Below the pieces are notes generated by a model, which saw only the letters and a program-made list of their open reading frames with translations, ran no database searches and was not told where the DNA came from. The translations under genes and the position numbers were made by a program. A stretch of DNA of 64,000 nt from Paramacrobiotus metropolitanus (taxonomy: Eukaryota > Tardigrada > Eutardigrada > Parachela > Macrobiotidae): positions 620,001 through 684,000 of the forward strand of contig NW_026570259.1 of NCBI RefSeq assembly GCF_019649055.1, in the 5' to 3' direction. Positions 31,580 to 43,828 of this stretch are shown here, piece after piece; positions within the stretch are counted from its first letter, which is position 1, and every line of letters starts with the position of its first letter.

Positions 31580-32387
31580 AAACGCGCTTTCCTTTATTCT
31601 AGAGAAGATTGCATGGTTTCAGGAATAATAGCCCACTGGCAAGTGAAATAGGGAGCAGACCGAAATCTTGTGTATGCCGTAAGGACAAGATGAGATAACA
31701 AAAGCCGTGAGACAAAGGGAAAGACAACACTGTTCCGTGAGCGCTCGCTACTCACCAGTGGTCATTCTGTGCATACATGAGCAAACTAACTGTGGCGGCA
31801 CTGCAGGCGCAAAAATGAAAGATTCGGCGAAAGTGCAGAACAAAGAAAGTTCTCCGCTGAACTCTGAGCAATCTGGTATACTTCAATAAGTAAAATCAAT
31901 AACTAATTCACAAATCGTGATAAAATTCTCAGATTTGATCAGAATGTAGAAAAATCATTTGCTAACAACTTTAGGGAGGCTTTTCTTCATAACTGTATTC
32001 TAACTCTCAACACAAAAATAAAAGTGACTTCCGGTGCAGAAAAATGCAAATTTTAGAAGCACTTTAAACTTTAAACAGAAAAACTCTTATCAGAGTTTTT
32101 CCTATTTCAGTAAACCCCACTTCTACGTTGGAGTTTAATTTTTTTGGACTCAATGAAATTTGTTATTACATTTCGAAAATTTGGATTGAAAAACATCGTT
32201 TTTTTCGGTTTATTTCATACAAACATTTTTTTCTCTCATGAAGGTATGTAGCACAATCATTTTGGTTGTTATAAATTGTATGGGTTCGGATGTTAACGTT
32301 TCGCGCAACGAGCACAAGCGATTTTGCCACTCAGGCCACGAACACGGTATAACTTCTCGTTAAGGCTGTGTAAGAAATATACAGTAC
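31580..32387. other. No supported gene
   Basis: AT-rich unique sequence between the non-LTR remnant and the first family 1 module. I see nothing coding. Confidence 0.5.
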
Positions 32388-32826
32388 AAGCCCAGCACGG
32401 ATGAATAATGTCTTAGGATTTCGAGCATGTAAAAAGGTTAACTGCATATGTATTAAATAATGGCACGATGTTTATTACATTAGGAGGCACGAACAAAATA
32501 AACAGGCGTGAGCAGAACCTGTTATTTTGCTAATTCGCAGTTCGCTAATTTCAATGACAATTCGATATAATAACACATAGTAACAATCTGGGGATTTACA
32601 AACAGCCCATGTTAAGCTAATGGCCACCATGGTAACAAGCTTTTGAGTGACCACTGGACTGTGGGAATTGGGCTTTTCAGAAATTTGATGATGCAGGATT
32701 ACTCTCGACACTGAGAAGATTCTGTAGAACTTTAGAGCGTGCAGATTGGATGTGTAGAACGGGAGAACATTGAGTACAACGGCAAAGTGTCGAGGACCCT
32801 TGTTACTTAGTTAGAATTCATATAAC
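32388..32826 (+). repeat. Family 1 module A
   Basis: Starts AAGCCCAGCACGGATGAATA. It contains the family core CCATGGTAACAAGCTTTTG and GACCACTGG, and ends ATTCATATAAC. Confidence 0.75.
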
Positions 32827-33515
32827 CAGTTTACGGGATCTACATCCGCACACAAACTTTTGCGGCGCAAGTTTGTTACGCAATGCACACTTCGCAACGG
32901 TTGATTGCATTGGTCCCAACCGCTAAGAAAACTAGAAAAACTAAAGAAGAGAAAATCTAAGAAAACTTGAGAAACCCTAAGAATGCCTAAGGAACCTAAG
33001 AAACAAAGAAACCCAAGAAATCTAATAACCTAAGAAACTTAAAAACCTAAGAATACCTAAGAATACCTAGGAATACCTAAGAAACCTAAGAAACCTAAGA
33101 AACCTAAGAAACCTAAGCAACCTAAGATATCTGAGAAATATCGTATATGAAAGAATACGAGGTATACCGATCACGCTGGTGGGATTGACTGCGATTAATT
33201 TTTGCACATGTTTCTTAAATTTTCAATACTTTGTAACGTGCCGATGCCGAAGGCCGCGGTCTGTCTCGGTTTTTCCGAACGGTCCGCGAACAGACAATGC
33301 ATTTACCATGTATGTCTATGGGGGCCCATGGCAACAATTTGTTTTTTGGGGCTACTCCTTTTCTTTTGGGGCGTATCGATGGCGCAATAGCGTAAGAACA
33401 TTCGCGCCGTTGAGACGAATTTAACGCACTTGGCCGCGTCGAAATCGGTTTAGCCGTTCGCCCAAACATTGGCTACATTATCAATCGTGTATACGTGGTT
33501 ACGGATGTAGATAAC
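32827..33515 (+). repeat. Family 2 module a
   Basis: Starts CAGTTTACGGGATCTACATC, has a (CCTAAGAAA)n array at ~32935-33135 and a conserved 3' half (GTGCCGATGCCGAAGGCCGC), and ends GTTACGGATGTAGATAAC. Confidence 0.75.
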
Positions 33516-33869
33516 CAGTTTACAAAGGACTACATCCGTAACCAATTTATCGGCGTCGGCTTTTGGTGGTTGATTAACCGTTTATGTTCGGATCGAGGCC
33601 GCTGGCCGAGGGGTGTCGTGTCATTTACGTACATGGGAAACACATGGGAACAACTTGTCCATGTATGTCAATGGAGGCCCATGGTAACAATTTTCCTTTC
33701 CCGTCCCCTTTTTTCCCCTCGAGGCGCATCGTCTCGGTAATAGCGTAACATCCACCGCGTCGTTGCAGCGGTTCTAGCGCACTTGACCGCGTTGAAATCG
33801 GCCTACCCGTTCTCCCAAACATAGGTTTTTTAACCTTACTCTGTCACGGTTGTTACGGATGTAGTTAAC
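33516..33869 (+). repeat. Family 3 module a
   Basis: 354 bp. CTACATCCGTAAC near the start is inverted as GTTACGGATGTAG near the end. No AAGAAACCT array. It shares GAGGCGCATCGTCTCGGTAA with module b. Confidence 0.7.
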
Positions 33870-34177
33870 CAGTTTACGGAGGACTACATCCGTAACCAAT
33901 TTTTCGGCGCCGGCTTTTGGTGATTAATTAATTTTGTTTTTGTTCGCCTCGAGGCCGCTGGCCGAGGCGTGTCGTGTCATTTACGCACATGGGAACAACT
34001 TTCCTTTCCGGTCCCCTTTTTTCCCCTCGAGGCGCATCGTCTCGGTAATAGCGTAACATCCACCGGGGCGTTGCAGCAGTTCTGGCGAACTTGACCGCGT
34101 TGAAATCGGCCTACCCGTTCTCCCAAACATAGGTTTTTTAACCTTATGCCGTCAGGGTTGTTACGGATGTAGTTAAC
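33870..34177 (+). repeat. Family 3 module b
   Basis: 308 bp, close relative of module a with the same subterminal inverted repeat. It is followed directly by a family 1 module. Confidence 0.7.
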
Positions 34178-34763
34178 AAGATGAGCATGGATGAATATTG
34201 GCTTACGACTATTTAAAATTACGTCGTATCTTTATGTGTTGGATTGTCTTCCAAAGTGAGAATGGCAAAGCTAGACAGACAGCTACTTAATCAGGATGGT
34301 TGCCTGCGGTGAGAATCGTGGAGTATTGACCTTTTCCCCCTAAAGTTTTTGGTTCATGGCTCAGCTGCTAAGTTTCTGCTTATTTTACTGAATTCTACTG
34401 AGTCTGAGAAGCTACTGAAATGGCTTATCAGTGGGCGAAGTGATTTGCCAAGTGTTCACTCAGCGAGGGGAGCATAAGAAACGCAGAGGCGAAGCCAGAA
34501 CTTTTCTTGAACAAATTTATCATGCCCGTGGCAACAGAGCTGTCCATCTTAGCCCTATGGCATCCATGGTAACAAGCTTTTCAGTGACCAGTGGGCCTAT
34601 CGCGATCGCCATGGCGAAAGGTCAAGTGTCTAAGAACACTCCCCGCAGTGGGAGCATTCTTGTGCAATTTGAAGCAGAAAAATCGATTGAGTAGAAGCGG
34701 AGATCATGCGTTACAATCAGAAGAGGCCGAAGGTCTGCAAGAGATGTTTAGTATTCATATAAC
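34178..34763 (+). repeat. Family 1 module B
   Basis: Starts AAGATGAGCATGGATGAATA and ends TATTCATATAAC. Contains GAAACGCAGAGGCGAAGCC and the CCATGGTAACAAGCTTTT core. Confidence 0.75.
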
Positions 34764-35436
34764 CAGTTTAAGGATCTACATCCGTACACAAAGTTTTACG
34801 GCGCAAGTTTATTACGCAATGCACACTTCGCAACGGTTGATCGTATTGGTCCCAGCCGCTAAGAAAACTAAGAAAGAGAAAATCTATGAAAACTTGAGAA
34901 ACCCTAAGAAAGTCTAAGAAACCTAAGAAAAGTAAGAAACCAAAGAAATCTAAGAAACCTAAGAAACCTAAGAAACCTAAGAAACCTGAGAAACCTAAGA
35001 ATACCTAAGAATACCTAAGAAACCTGAGAATACCTAAGAAACCTAAGAAACCTAAGAAGTATCGTATATGAAAGAATACGGGGTATACCGATCACGCTGG
35101 TGGGATTGACTGCGATTAATTTTTGCACATGTTTTTAAAATTTTCAATACTTTGTAACGTGCCGATGCCGAAGGCCGCGGTCTGTCTCGGTTTTTCCGAA
35201 CGGTCCGCGAACAGACAATGCATTTACCATGTATGTCTATGGGGGCCCATGGTAACAATTTGTTTTTTGGGGCTACAACTTCCCTTTTGGGGCGTATCGA
35301 TGGCGCAATAGCGTAAGAACATTCGCGCCGTTGAGACGAATTTAACGCACTTGGCCGCGTCGAAATCGGTTCAGCCGTTCGCTCAAACATTGGCTACATT
35401 ATCAATCGTGTATACGTGGTTACGGATGTAGATAAC
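34764..35436 (+). repeat. Family 2 module b
   Basis: AAGAAACCT array ~34858-35065. The 3' half is nearly identical to module a. Ends TACGGATGTAGATAAC. Confidence 0.75.
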
Positions 35437-36088
35437 CAGTTTACGGGATCTACATCCGTACACAAACTTTTGCGGCGCAAGTTTGTTACGAAATGCACAC
35501 TTTGCAACGGTTGATCGCATTGGTCCCAGCCGCTAAGAAATTTAAGAAAGAAAAAATCTAAGAAAACTTGAGAAACCATAAGAAAGCCTAAGAAACCTAA
35601 GAAAACTAAGAAACCCAAGAAATCTAAGAAACCTAAGAAACCTAAGAAACCTGAAAAACCAAAGAATACCTAAGAAACCTTAGAAGCCTAAGAAACCTAA
35701 GATATCTAAGAAATATCGTATATGAAAGAATACGGGGTATACCGATCACGCTGGTGGGATTGACTGCGATTAATTTTTGCACATGTTTTTAAAATTTTCA
35801 ATACTTTGTAACGTGCCGATGCCGAAGGCCGCGGTCTGTCTCGGTTTTTCCGAACGGTCCGCGAACAGACAATGCATTTACCATGTATGTCTATGGGGCC
35901 CATGGCAACAATTTGTTTTTGGGGCTACTCCTTTTCTTTTGGGGCGTATCGATGGCGCAATAGCGTAAGAACATTCGCGCCGTTGAGACGAATTTAACGC
36001 ACTTGGCCGCGTCGAAATCGGTTTAGCCGTTCGCCCAAACATTGGCTACATTATCAATCGTGTATACGTGGTTACGGATGTAGATAAC
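35437..36088 (+). repeat. Family 2 module c
   Basis: AAGAAACCT array ~35534-35720. Otherwise nearly identical to modules a and b. Confidence 0.75.
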
Positions 36089-37209
36089 AAGCTGAGCACG
36101 GATGAATCTTGGCTTACGACTGGGCAAATAGACTAGTTTAAAACTGAAAAGTTGCAGTGTGTTCGAGGAGACAGTAGTTATGTTTTCATAGTTGGCAGTT
36201 ATGCGTGAATTCGAGGAAGCAGTAGTTATTTCATAGCAGTTATGAACTTGGTTGAAACAAGTTAATTTTAATTCAAGTATAAGAGAACAGATCGCCTTCG
36301 GTTTATTAAATTTAACTGGTGACAGGGAATGCTATGCGGTCAACTTGCGTTTGTATCAGCTCAAATTTTTCCTGTTTCTGCATTTAGATTGCTGACCAGT
36401 CAACAAGTGGACGTTTATGTACTGGCATTACATATTACGTTAATAGTTTGCACTTTTTCTTATGAGTTGAGGTCGTTTAGGCCAATATCTGATGCGAGGT
36501 TCTTCAAATGTTGACTTTTCGCCATTAAAGTTTCTTTCGTTTGTGCCTCGGCTGCTAGTTTTCGTTTTATTTTAAAACTAACTGAATCATTCGTTCACTC
36601 GGTATGTGGTCCACAAAAAACGCAGAGGCGAAGCCAAAGCTGTTTGTTGTTAAACACTGATTTGCCCGTGGTGAAAAACAAGCATGTGTTGGATTGTGTT
36701 GTAAAGTCGAATGGCAAAGCCAGACAGCTACTTATTCAGGATGGTTGCCTGCGGTGAGAATCGTGGAGTATTGACCTTTTGGCCCTAAAGTTTTTTTTGG
36801 TTCATGGCTAAGCTGCTAAGTTCCTGCTTATTCTATTGAATTCTACTGAATCTGAGAAGCTACTGTAGTGGCTTATCATTGGGCGAAGTGATTTGTTAAG
36901 TGTTCACTCACCCAGGGGAGCACAAGAAACGCAGAGGCGAAGCCATAAATTTTTGCTCAAATTTATCATGCCCGTGGCAACATAGCTGCCCATGTTAGCC
37001 CTATGGCATCCATGGTAACAGGCTTTCCAGTGACCGCTGGGCCTACCGCGACCGCGATGGCGAAAGGTCAAGAGTCTAAGAACACTCCCCGCACTGGGAG
37101 GATTCTTGTGCAATTTGAAGCAGAAAAATCGATTGAGTAGAAGCGGAGATCACGCGTTACAATCAGGAGAGGCCGAAGGTCTGCAAGAGATGTTTAGTAT
37201 TCATATAAC
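36089..37209 (+). repeat. Family 1 module C (long form)
   Basis: 1121 bp. An extra 5' part is shared with modules D and F (GTATTCGAG-AAGCAGTA). The 3' part is like modules B and G. Confidence 0.75.
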
Positions 37210-37987
37210 AAGATGAGCACGGATGAATATTGGCTTACGACTGGGCCAATAAATTAGTTTAAAATTCATACGTTGCAGCGTATTCGAGAAAGCAGTAACA
37301 GTTATTTTTTTGTTTGAAAACAGTTGGTTTTTGTATAAGAAAACAGATTTTGTTTAGTTTATCGGATTTAACAAATGACAGGGAATGCTTTGCGGTCAAC
37401 TTGCGGTTGTATCAGCTGAATTTTTCCTTGTCTTGTCGTTTGGCTTAGTGATTAGTCAACCTGTGGACGCTTGCTGTCATTGTCGGTTTACTCGGTTATT
37501 ACTTTAGCAAACTGAGTCTATTATCAGTCCAGTCTCTACTAATGTTCGGTTTAGATTGCTGACCTTTGTTAATAGAGTTTGTGTCGTTCTGTGGCTCGGC
37601 TGCTGTTTTTCTGTTCATTCTGCTAAACTCGCGAAACTGTAATAGCAACTGTAGCCAACGAAGTGTCGTTCAGTCAGCCCACGGAACGTAGAGGCGCAGC
37701 CAAAGCTGTTTCATGTTTGAGCTAATTGAGTAAGTACAGTGTAATGTGACCGTGGTAACAGACTAGCCCATGTTAGCCCTATGGCCTCCATGGTAACAAG
37801 CTTTGGAGTGACCACTGCGCTTGAGGTTCTGCATACACCAAACAACCATTAGTCTTAGATCACCCGCCAGACCGAGCGGTTCCCAGAACATTTTAAAGCG
37901 AGAAAATTGGATGAGTGGGAGCTGAGATCATTGAGAACAAAGAGGAGAGGCAGAAAACCTGCAAGAGATGTACAGTATTCATATAAC
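37210..37987 (+). repeat. Family 1 module D
   Basis: Starts AAGATGAGCACGGATGAATA and ends TATTCATATAAC. Shares its 5' half with modules C and F. Confidence 0.75.
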
Positions 37988-38707
37988 CAGTTTACGGGAT
38001 CTACATCCGTACATGACTTTCGTGCCGCATACTAGTTTCGAACTTTCGCCCTAGCTTAATTCCGGCCGCTCAAGAAAACTGAAAATATAATAAATCTGAG
38101 GAAAGCTAAGAAACATAAGAAACTCTAAGAATCCTCATAAGGAACCTAACAAACCTAAGAAGCTTAAGAAACCAAAGAAACCTAAGAAACCTAAGAAATC
38201 CCAGAAACCTAAGAAATCCAAGAAACCTAAGAAACCCAAAAAACCTAAGAAACCTAAGAAACCTAAGAAACCTAAGAAATCTAAGAAACCTAACAAACCT
38301 AAGAAACCTAAGAAACCTAAGAAATAAAGGAATCCGAAGACATCTAAGAAAGCTTAGTAAACAGAACCTAAGATGATTAGGTATTTTGAAACGTCAGGCT
38401 CATAATGTTATTTTGTTGCGCATTTACAATTGTTGCATGAATTGTTAGCGAAGCGAGAACGAAAGGCGCGATTTGTCTTTGTCGCTCTGCGTTAGCTCAT
38501 GTATGTCTATGGAGGCCCATAGCAACAAGGCGTTTTTTGGGGGCTGTCTTGCCCTCTTGAGGCGCACAATATTCGCAATGTCCCTATGTCACTCGCAACG
38601 TTGCGACGATTCCGGCGCACTTTACCGCGTCAAAATCGAACCATCAGTTCGCCCGATCATCGTGGTCGTCTGCTTAGCATGTATAAGAGGTTACGGATGT
38701 AGATAAC
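37988..38707 (+). repeat. Family 2 module d (divergent)
   Basis: Longest AAGAAACCT array (~38060-38370). Its 3' half is diverged from modules a-c but ends in the same TACGGATGTAGATAAC. Confidence 0.7.
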
Positions 38708-39265
38708 AAGCTGAGCACGGATGAATATTGGCTTACGACTATTTTTAAAATATTACGCTTTCCCGCAAAGTCAGAATGGCAAAGCCGGACAAGTGTTCCG
38801 GATGGTTGCCCGCGGCGAGCACCCTGGATAGTTTACCTTTTGCCCCTTCTGTTTTGATTTTGATTCGCCTGCTAGGTCTCTGCTCAGTCTACCGTATTCT
38901 GAAATTGCCAAACTATTAAGCTGCTTTTGCCAGTGCAGTGGCCGAAAATATCTGTTCACTCAGTCCGTGAACAGAAGAAACGCAGAGGCGAAGCCGAAGC
39001 TTTTCTTGTTGTTTTAATGCAGTATATAATGTGGTAACTGGCCAGCCATGTTAGCCTTATGGCATCCATGGTAACAAGCTTTTTAGTGACCACTGGCATT
39101 GATAATTTGATGATAGCAAAACAAGACTGGTCTTGGATCACCCGCCAGACTGAGAGGTTTTCAAAACATTTTAAAGTACGCAAATTGGATGAGTAGAAGC
39201 TGAGAATACCGCGGTCTAAAAGAAGAGGCCAAACACCTGCAAAAGATGTTTAGTATTCATATAAC
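38708..39265 (+). repeat. Family 1 module E
   Basis: Starts AAGCTGAGCACGGATGAATA, contains CCATGGTAACAAGCTTTT, and ends TATTCATATAAC. Confidence 0.75.
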
Positions 39266-40067
39266 AAGCTGAGCACGGATGAATATTGGCTTACGACTGG
39301 GTGAAAAAATTAGTTTAAAATTCATTGGCTACAGCGTATTCGAGGAAGCAGCAGCAGTTATTATTTTGTTTGAAAACAGTTGCTTTTTGTATAAGACAAC
39401 AGATTTTGTTCAGTTTATCAGATTTAACATATGACACGAGAATAATCTGCAGTCTGCGGTCAACTTGCGGTTGTTTCAGACGAACATTTTCCTTTTCTTG
39501 TCGTTCAGCTTAGCCCTCAGCCAGCCTGCGGTCCCGCGGACGCTTACTGTCATTATCGGTAATGTTTAAGCAGTTTGCACTTCTTTGGGTTAGGTTGGGT
39601 CAGTTCAATATCTACTACTCGTAATGCCCAGTTCGTGGATTGCTGACCTTTGAGTTTGTTTGGTTTGTGGCTTGGCTCCTATTTTTTCGCTTATTTTGCT
39701 AAACTGTCCAAATTTTAATAGGCAACTGTAGCCAACGAAATGTCCCAAGTGATTCGTTCAGTCTGCAGCCTATGGAAACACGAGAAACGCAGAGGCGATG
39801 CCAAAGCTGTTCTTGGTTCTAATTTAATGCCCTTGACACAGACCAGCCCATGTTAGGCTTATGGCATCCATGGTAACAAGCTTTTGAGTGACCCCTGGGC
39901 TTGAGGTTCTAAATTTAGCAAAGAACGATTAGTTTTAGATCACCCGCCAGACCGAGAGGTTCTTAGAACATTTTGAAGCAGGAAAATCGGATGAGTAGAA
40001 GTTGAGATTACCGCGGTCTAACAGGAGAGGCCGAAGACCTGCTAGAGATGTTTAGTATTCATATAAC
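39266..40067 (+). repeat. Family 1 module F
   Basis: Same ends as module E. The 5' half is like module D. Confidence 0.75.
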
Positions 40068-40691
40068 AAGATGAGCATGGATGAATATTGGCTTACGACT
40101 ATTTAAAATTACGTCGTATCTTCATGTGTTGGATTGTGTTGCAAAGTCAGAATGGCAAAGCCAGACAGCTACTTATTCAGAATGGTTGCCTGCAGTGAGA
40201 ATCGTGGAGTATTGACCTTTTGCCCCTAAAGTTTTTTGATTCATGGCACAGCTGCTAAGCTTCTGCTTTTTCTACTAAATTCTACTGAATCTGAAAAGCT
40301 ACGGTAGTGGCTTATCAGTGGGCGAAGTGATTTGTTAAGTGTTCCTCAGCCAGGGGAGCACAAGAAACGCAGAGGCGAAGCCAAAACTTTTTCTTGTTCA
40401 AATTTATCATGCCTGTGGCAACAGAGCTGCCCATCTTAGCCCTATGGCATCCATGGTAACAAGCTTTTAAGTGACCACTGGGCCTACCGCGATCGCAAAG
40501 GCGAAAGGTCAAGAGCCTAAGAACACTCCCCGCACTGGGAGGATTCTTGTGCAATTTAAAGCAGAAAAATCGATTGAGTAGAAGCGGAGATCACGCGTTA
40601 CAATCAAGAGAGTCCGAAGATCTGCAAGAGATGTTAGTCCGAAGGTCTGCAAGAGAGAGGTCTGCAAGAGATGATTTAGTATTCATATAAC
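40068..40691 (+). repeat. Family 1 module G
   Basis: Close relative of module B. A small internal triplication of GGTCTGCAAGAGA lies near its end. Last module of the chain, ending TATTCATATAAC before AAGGTTAAGAG. Confidence 0.75.
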
Positions 40692-40851
40692 AAGGTTAAG
40701 AGTACATGTACTAGCAAGAAAAGAGAGAAAAACTGCAGCTGCGGTTGCTTAGGAGCTGTAATTAAACGCGAGACTTGCTCTATGTGAACTGCATAACGCA
40801 GTTTACCTTACCGTTACCTGTTACCTTACCTGTTACCTTGACGATTCTATT

Positions 40852-40930
40852 TATATATTTGTTGGAGCAATGGCCCTTTAAAGGACTACGTTGTATGTTA
40901 TGCAACAACAACAACACAACAACAACAACG
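40852..40930 (+). repeat. Dispersed repeat, inverted relative of 12231-12300
   Basis: TTTGTTGGAGCAATGGCCCTTTAAAGGACTACG... followed by an AAC-rich run. It matches the reverse complement of the 12.2 kb copy with a few changes. Confidence 0.5.
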
Positions 40931-41008
40931 CAGTTTTAATCTCTTTGTTATCGTACACAAAATTATTTCATTTAATTAGTATACATATATATAGTACTCG
41001 TATATAAC

Positions 41009-41542
41009 AAGCTCAGCACGAATCTTTGGCTTATGACTATATTCCAACATTCGGGAGTCGGGACCATTTTGTTGCGGAAAACAACTACATTTCAAAACAT
41101 TGATAACAACTTTTTAGATTCTGCTTCAGCATTTGTCACAGTAGCTCATCGAATGTACAGTACGTACTAGATGTACAGCAAAAAATAAATTATGTAGCTG
41201 AACTCAAATAGTACCCGCTCCGCCATCCGGCCATCCTGTAACAGTGATAAATGGTGTAGTGCAAAGGTGCTGTGACACAGCACCTTTGCACAGTACGGTG
41301 CGACAGCTATCGAAAAAACACAGTACTGTACCACACGCCAGGTCAATGCGCATTTAACAGTAAGAAATTAAGAATCAGCCCATGTAGGTCAGCGGCGTCC
41401 ATGGTAACACAATTTCAAATGACCACTGGACCTGAGGTATGATATGACAGAAAATTTTGATCAGCCTGCAACCACCGCTGCGTTGCGAAGATTCTGACGT
41501 TGAGAAGAAGTTAGCCCCGGGCACAGATAGTGTTCATATAAC
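41009..41542 (+). repeat. Family 1 module H, isolated
   Basis: Starts AAGCTCAGCACGAATC after ATATAAC and ends TTCATATAAC. The core CCATGGTAACACAATTT is diverged. Not attached to the chain. Confidence 0.65.
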
Positions 41543-41735
41543 TAATGCCTGCTACCTATTTATCTATCTGTATATATTTGATATATATATTCTATATATA
41601 TATATATAAACTTTAACAGGTATACCGTATACCTGCTATTTTACTTAGACATTATACAGATACTGTACAGGTTACAAGTGAGCTGCGATGTGCGCGTGCA
41701 TACGGACCAGCTTGCGAAGCCTGTGGCCAACAAGC

Positions 41736-42891
41736 ATGTTTTTAATGCTGTTGCAGCTGCACTTTTGTGCGGGATGTCCGTCAACACCTCAGCAGCCGAA
41801 GGCAAACCGTGATTGTGAGTACCTTTAGCACTTACATTACTGATTACATACGTACTGTAGGCTATGATAAAAGTTCTACCCGGGTAGCTAGAACAAATGG
41901 AAGTGCTATGAGGCTACAGACCCAGGGCGTACTGGCAGATTAGCGGCCAGCAAGAATACCGAGCTTCAATATTATTACTATTATTGTACTATGCATACCC
42001 GCCATACCGATACATCCCTAGCAGGTAGGTACTAACCTGGCTCACGTGGTAGTGAACGACATGCTGAAAGAGGCCATGCTGGATAACCGCCAAGACGACC
42101 GGATCATACTGACGGGACTAGCCCCGAGTCAAGACGTGACAGACAGCGTGGTGTACCGGCCGCGTTTGGGGGAGCACGCAGAGTTCAACTGCAGCGTGCC
42201 AGTTGGCAGTAATTTGCGTGATGTGTCCTGGCTGCACCAAGGGCGGACCGTCTTCGAAGCTGGACGGCCGATTCCGGCGCCGATGGGGGACACCACGGGA
42301 CAGAGCTACAATTTTAGCCACGTCAATTATACCCTCATTTTCGTGGTCCTCAATGTCAGTATGCGCTCCGGGGGTTCCGTGCATTGTGTTGACGCCCCGC
42401 GGGGCCCCGCCTACACGCCCCGCTCCCGCGTCCTGCAGCGTTTCATGCTGTTGCCGCTGATCACGCGCAGCACAGAAGTTTTCGCAGCGCCCGATGTTCC
42501 TTATCGGATCTTGACCGCCATCGAGGGAGAGCGCGTCACGGTGCCCTGTTCTATCCGCCTGCCCCTTCCGGACAGCATCTTTACTGATATATTCAACCAC
42601 TTGATCTGGCGCCATAAGGACCGCATCGTCCATGGCCCCTGGGAGGCACCGTACGGGCCCTTGATTCCCGCCATGGCCCGCACTTATTACGCACCGCGTG
42701 ATGCTGAATTCAACCGCCCATGCTCAACCAATAGCCCTGGCCAGCTGTCTCGCGTTACACCCTACTTTCAGCCGGTCACGTTGGCCGATGGGGGACTTCT
42801 GGAGTGCTTGTTCCGGCCGCACCGGGGCATACATGAATGGATAGTTCAGACGACGGAGCTATTGGTTTATCCTAAGAATGCCACGCAGTAA
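41736..42891 (+). CDS. Secreted protein with two immunoglobulin-like domains, about 305 aa
   Basis: Exon 1 41736-41814 encodes a signal peptide (MFLMLLQLHFCAGCPS) and ends in phase 1 at GTGAGT. Exon 2 is 42053-42891. The intron ends with a perfect TACTAAC branch-point sequence 16-22 bases before the TAG acceptor, and the phases match. Exon 2 gives Ig domain 1 (GEHAEFNCSV, VSWLHQG, then YTLIFVVLNVS...SVHC) and Ig domain 2 (EGERVTVPCS, LIWRHKD, then LADGGLLEC). No membrane segment or GPI-type tail follows, so it is probably secreted and may act in adhesion or recognition. I cannot name a specific family. A degenerate relative lies 1.3 kb downstream. Open frames on the opposite strand are shadows. 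Confidence 0.75.
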
Positions 42892-43828
42892 CGCCATTAT
42901 GGGCGATACCGGACGGTAGTTTCCGTTATGATGCTAGTGTGCTGCACTGTGTGGATGTTTGTCAGTATATACGAGTATATTGTACTATATAGTGTTTTTG
43001 TGGGTGCGGCGCTGTCATAAATGGTGCTGCAGAAGCCGGGAATGCACGTAGACTTGGCCAACCGAAGATGGTCTCATGTGTCGCTTAGTCGCGTGGCACT
43101 CGTTCTTGTTGACGATGACCTGCAAGGGACACGGACGGGACTTCTGGGATGAATATGTCCGGACGAGATTAGGACTTTTCTGTGTGTGGGCCACTGTGGG
43201 GAACGAGCAGCGAAAGATTGGTGTCGGTCGGGAGAGCCCCGGAGAAGGGGCGATCACGCTATTGCGCTTACACTGCTACGTCGGTAAATTAGTGCATATT
43301 ACGTACTGATCTATCTACGCAGTTGGCGAAAGCCGTGATCGAGTAGCGATCAGTAGCACTTAAACTAATCCATGTATTTTTTAACTGTTCAATTTTTATC
43401 CAGATTTTATTACGTTGCCTGCATAAAAGCGTTACAACAACACGAAAACACGAAGCAGCAGCTGAGAACTTAAAAACATAACACGGATAAAGAACACTAC
43501 ACTATTCAAATTTAGCAACATAATTTTACAAATCCCTAATACTTATTTAGTGTTTACATTCATCGAGTTATCCAATATAAAAAAAAAACGCAAAACGAAT
43601 AAGAAAATAAAACCAATAAGAACATACAACTGTAATGACGCTGTGTACAGGAGGAAAATAAAACGAATGTAATGCACAGTGTCGTACTAATAAGCACTTG
43701 TCACATTTCTTTTAAACTGGCATCTTTTGAGCAGTTTCAAATTTCACACGTCTTTCTCAGAATCACAATCAATGGTATTCCATAATATGCCAGCGAAGAT
43801 CATACGGCGTCCTATACAATTCACAATC
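42892..43828. other. No supported gene
   Basis: AT-rich sequence after the Ig gene. A polyadenylation-like AATAAA is near 43660. Short frames on both strands lack coding character. Confidence 0.4.

Larger units (their letters stand above)
32388..40691 (+). repeat. Head-to-tail chain of non-autonomous repeat modules
   Basis: Three module families abut without spacers: family 1 (starts AAG-TGAGCACGGATGAA, ends TATTCATATAAC), family 2 (starts CAGTTTACGG, ends TACGGATGTAGATAAC) and family 3 (starts CAGTTTAC, ends TACGGATGTAGTTAAC). Order: 1-2-3-3-1-2-2-1-1-2-1-1-1. All modules face the same way and end in TAAC. No open frame in the chain has coding character; the frames that recur are repeats of the same non-coding parts. 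Confidence 0.8.

Noticed and set aside
33179-36000. Recurring 60-110 codon frames (HMFLKFSILCN..., MFGRTAKPISTR...)
   Set aside because: They recur because the repeat modules recur; both strands and several frames are open equally and no start or splice context supports a protein.
42118-42633. 171-codon frame opposite the Ig gene
   Set aside because: Antisense shadow of a GC-rich coding exon; the plus strand has Ig motifs and matching splice sites.
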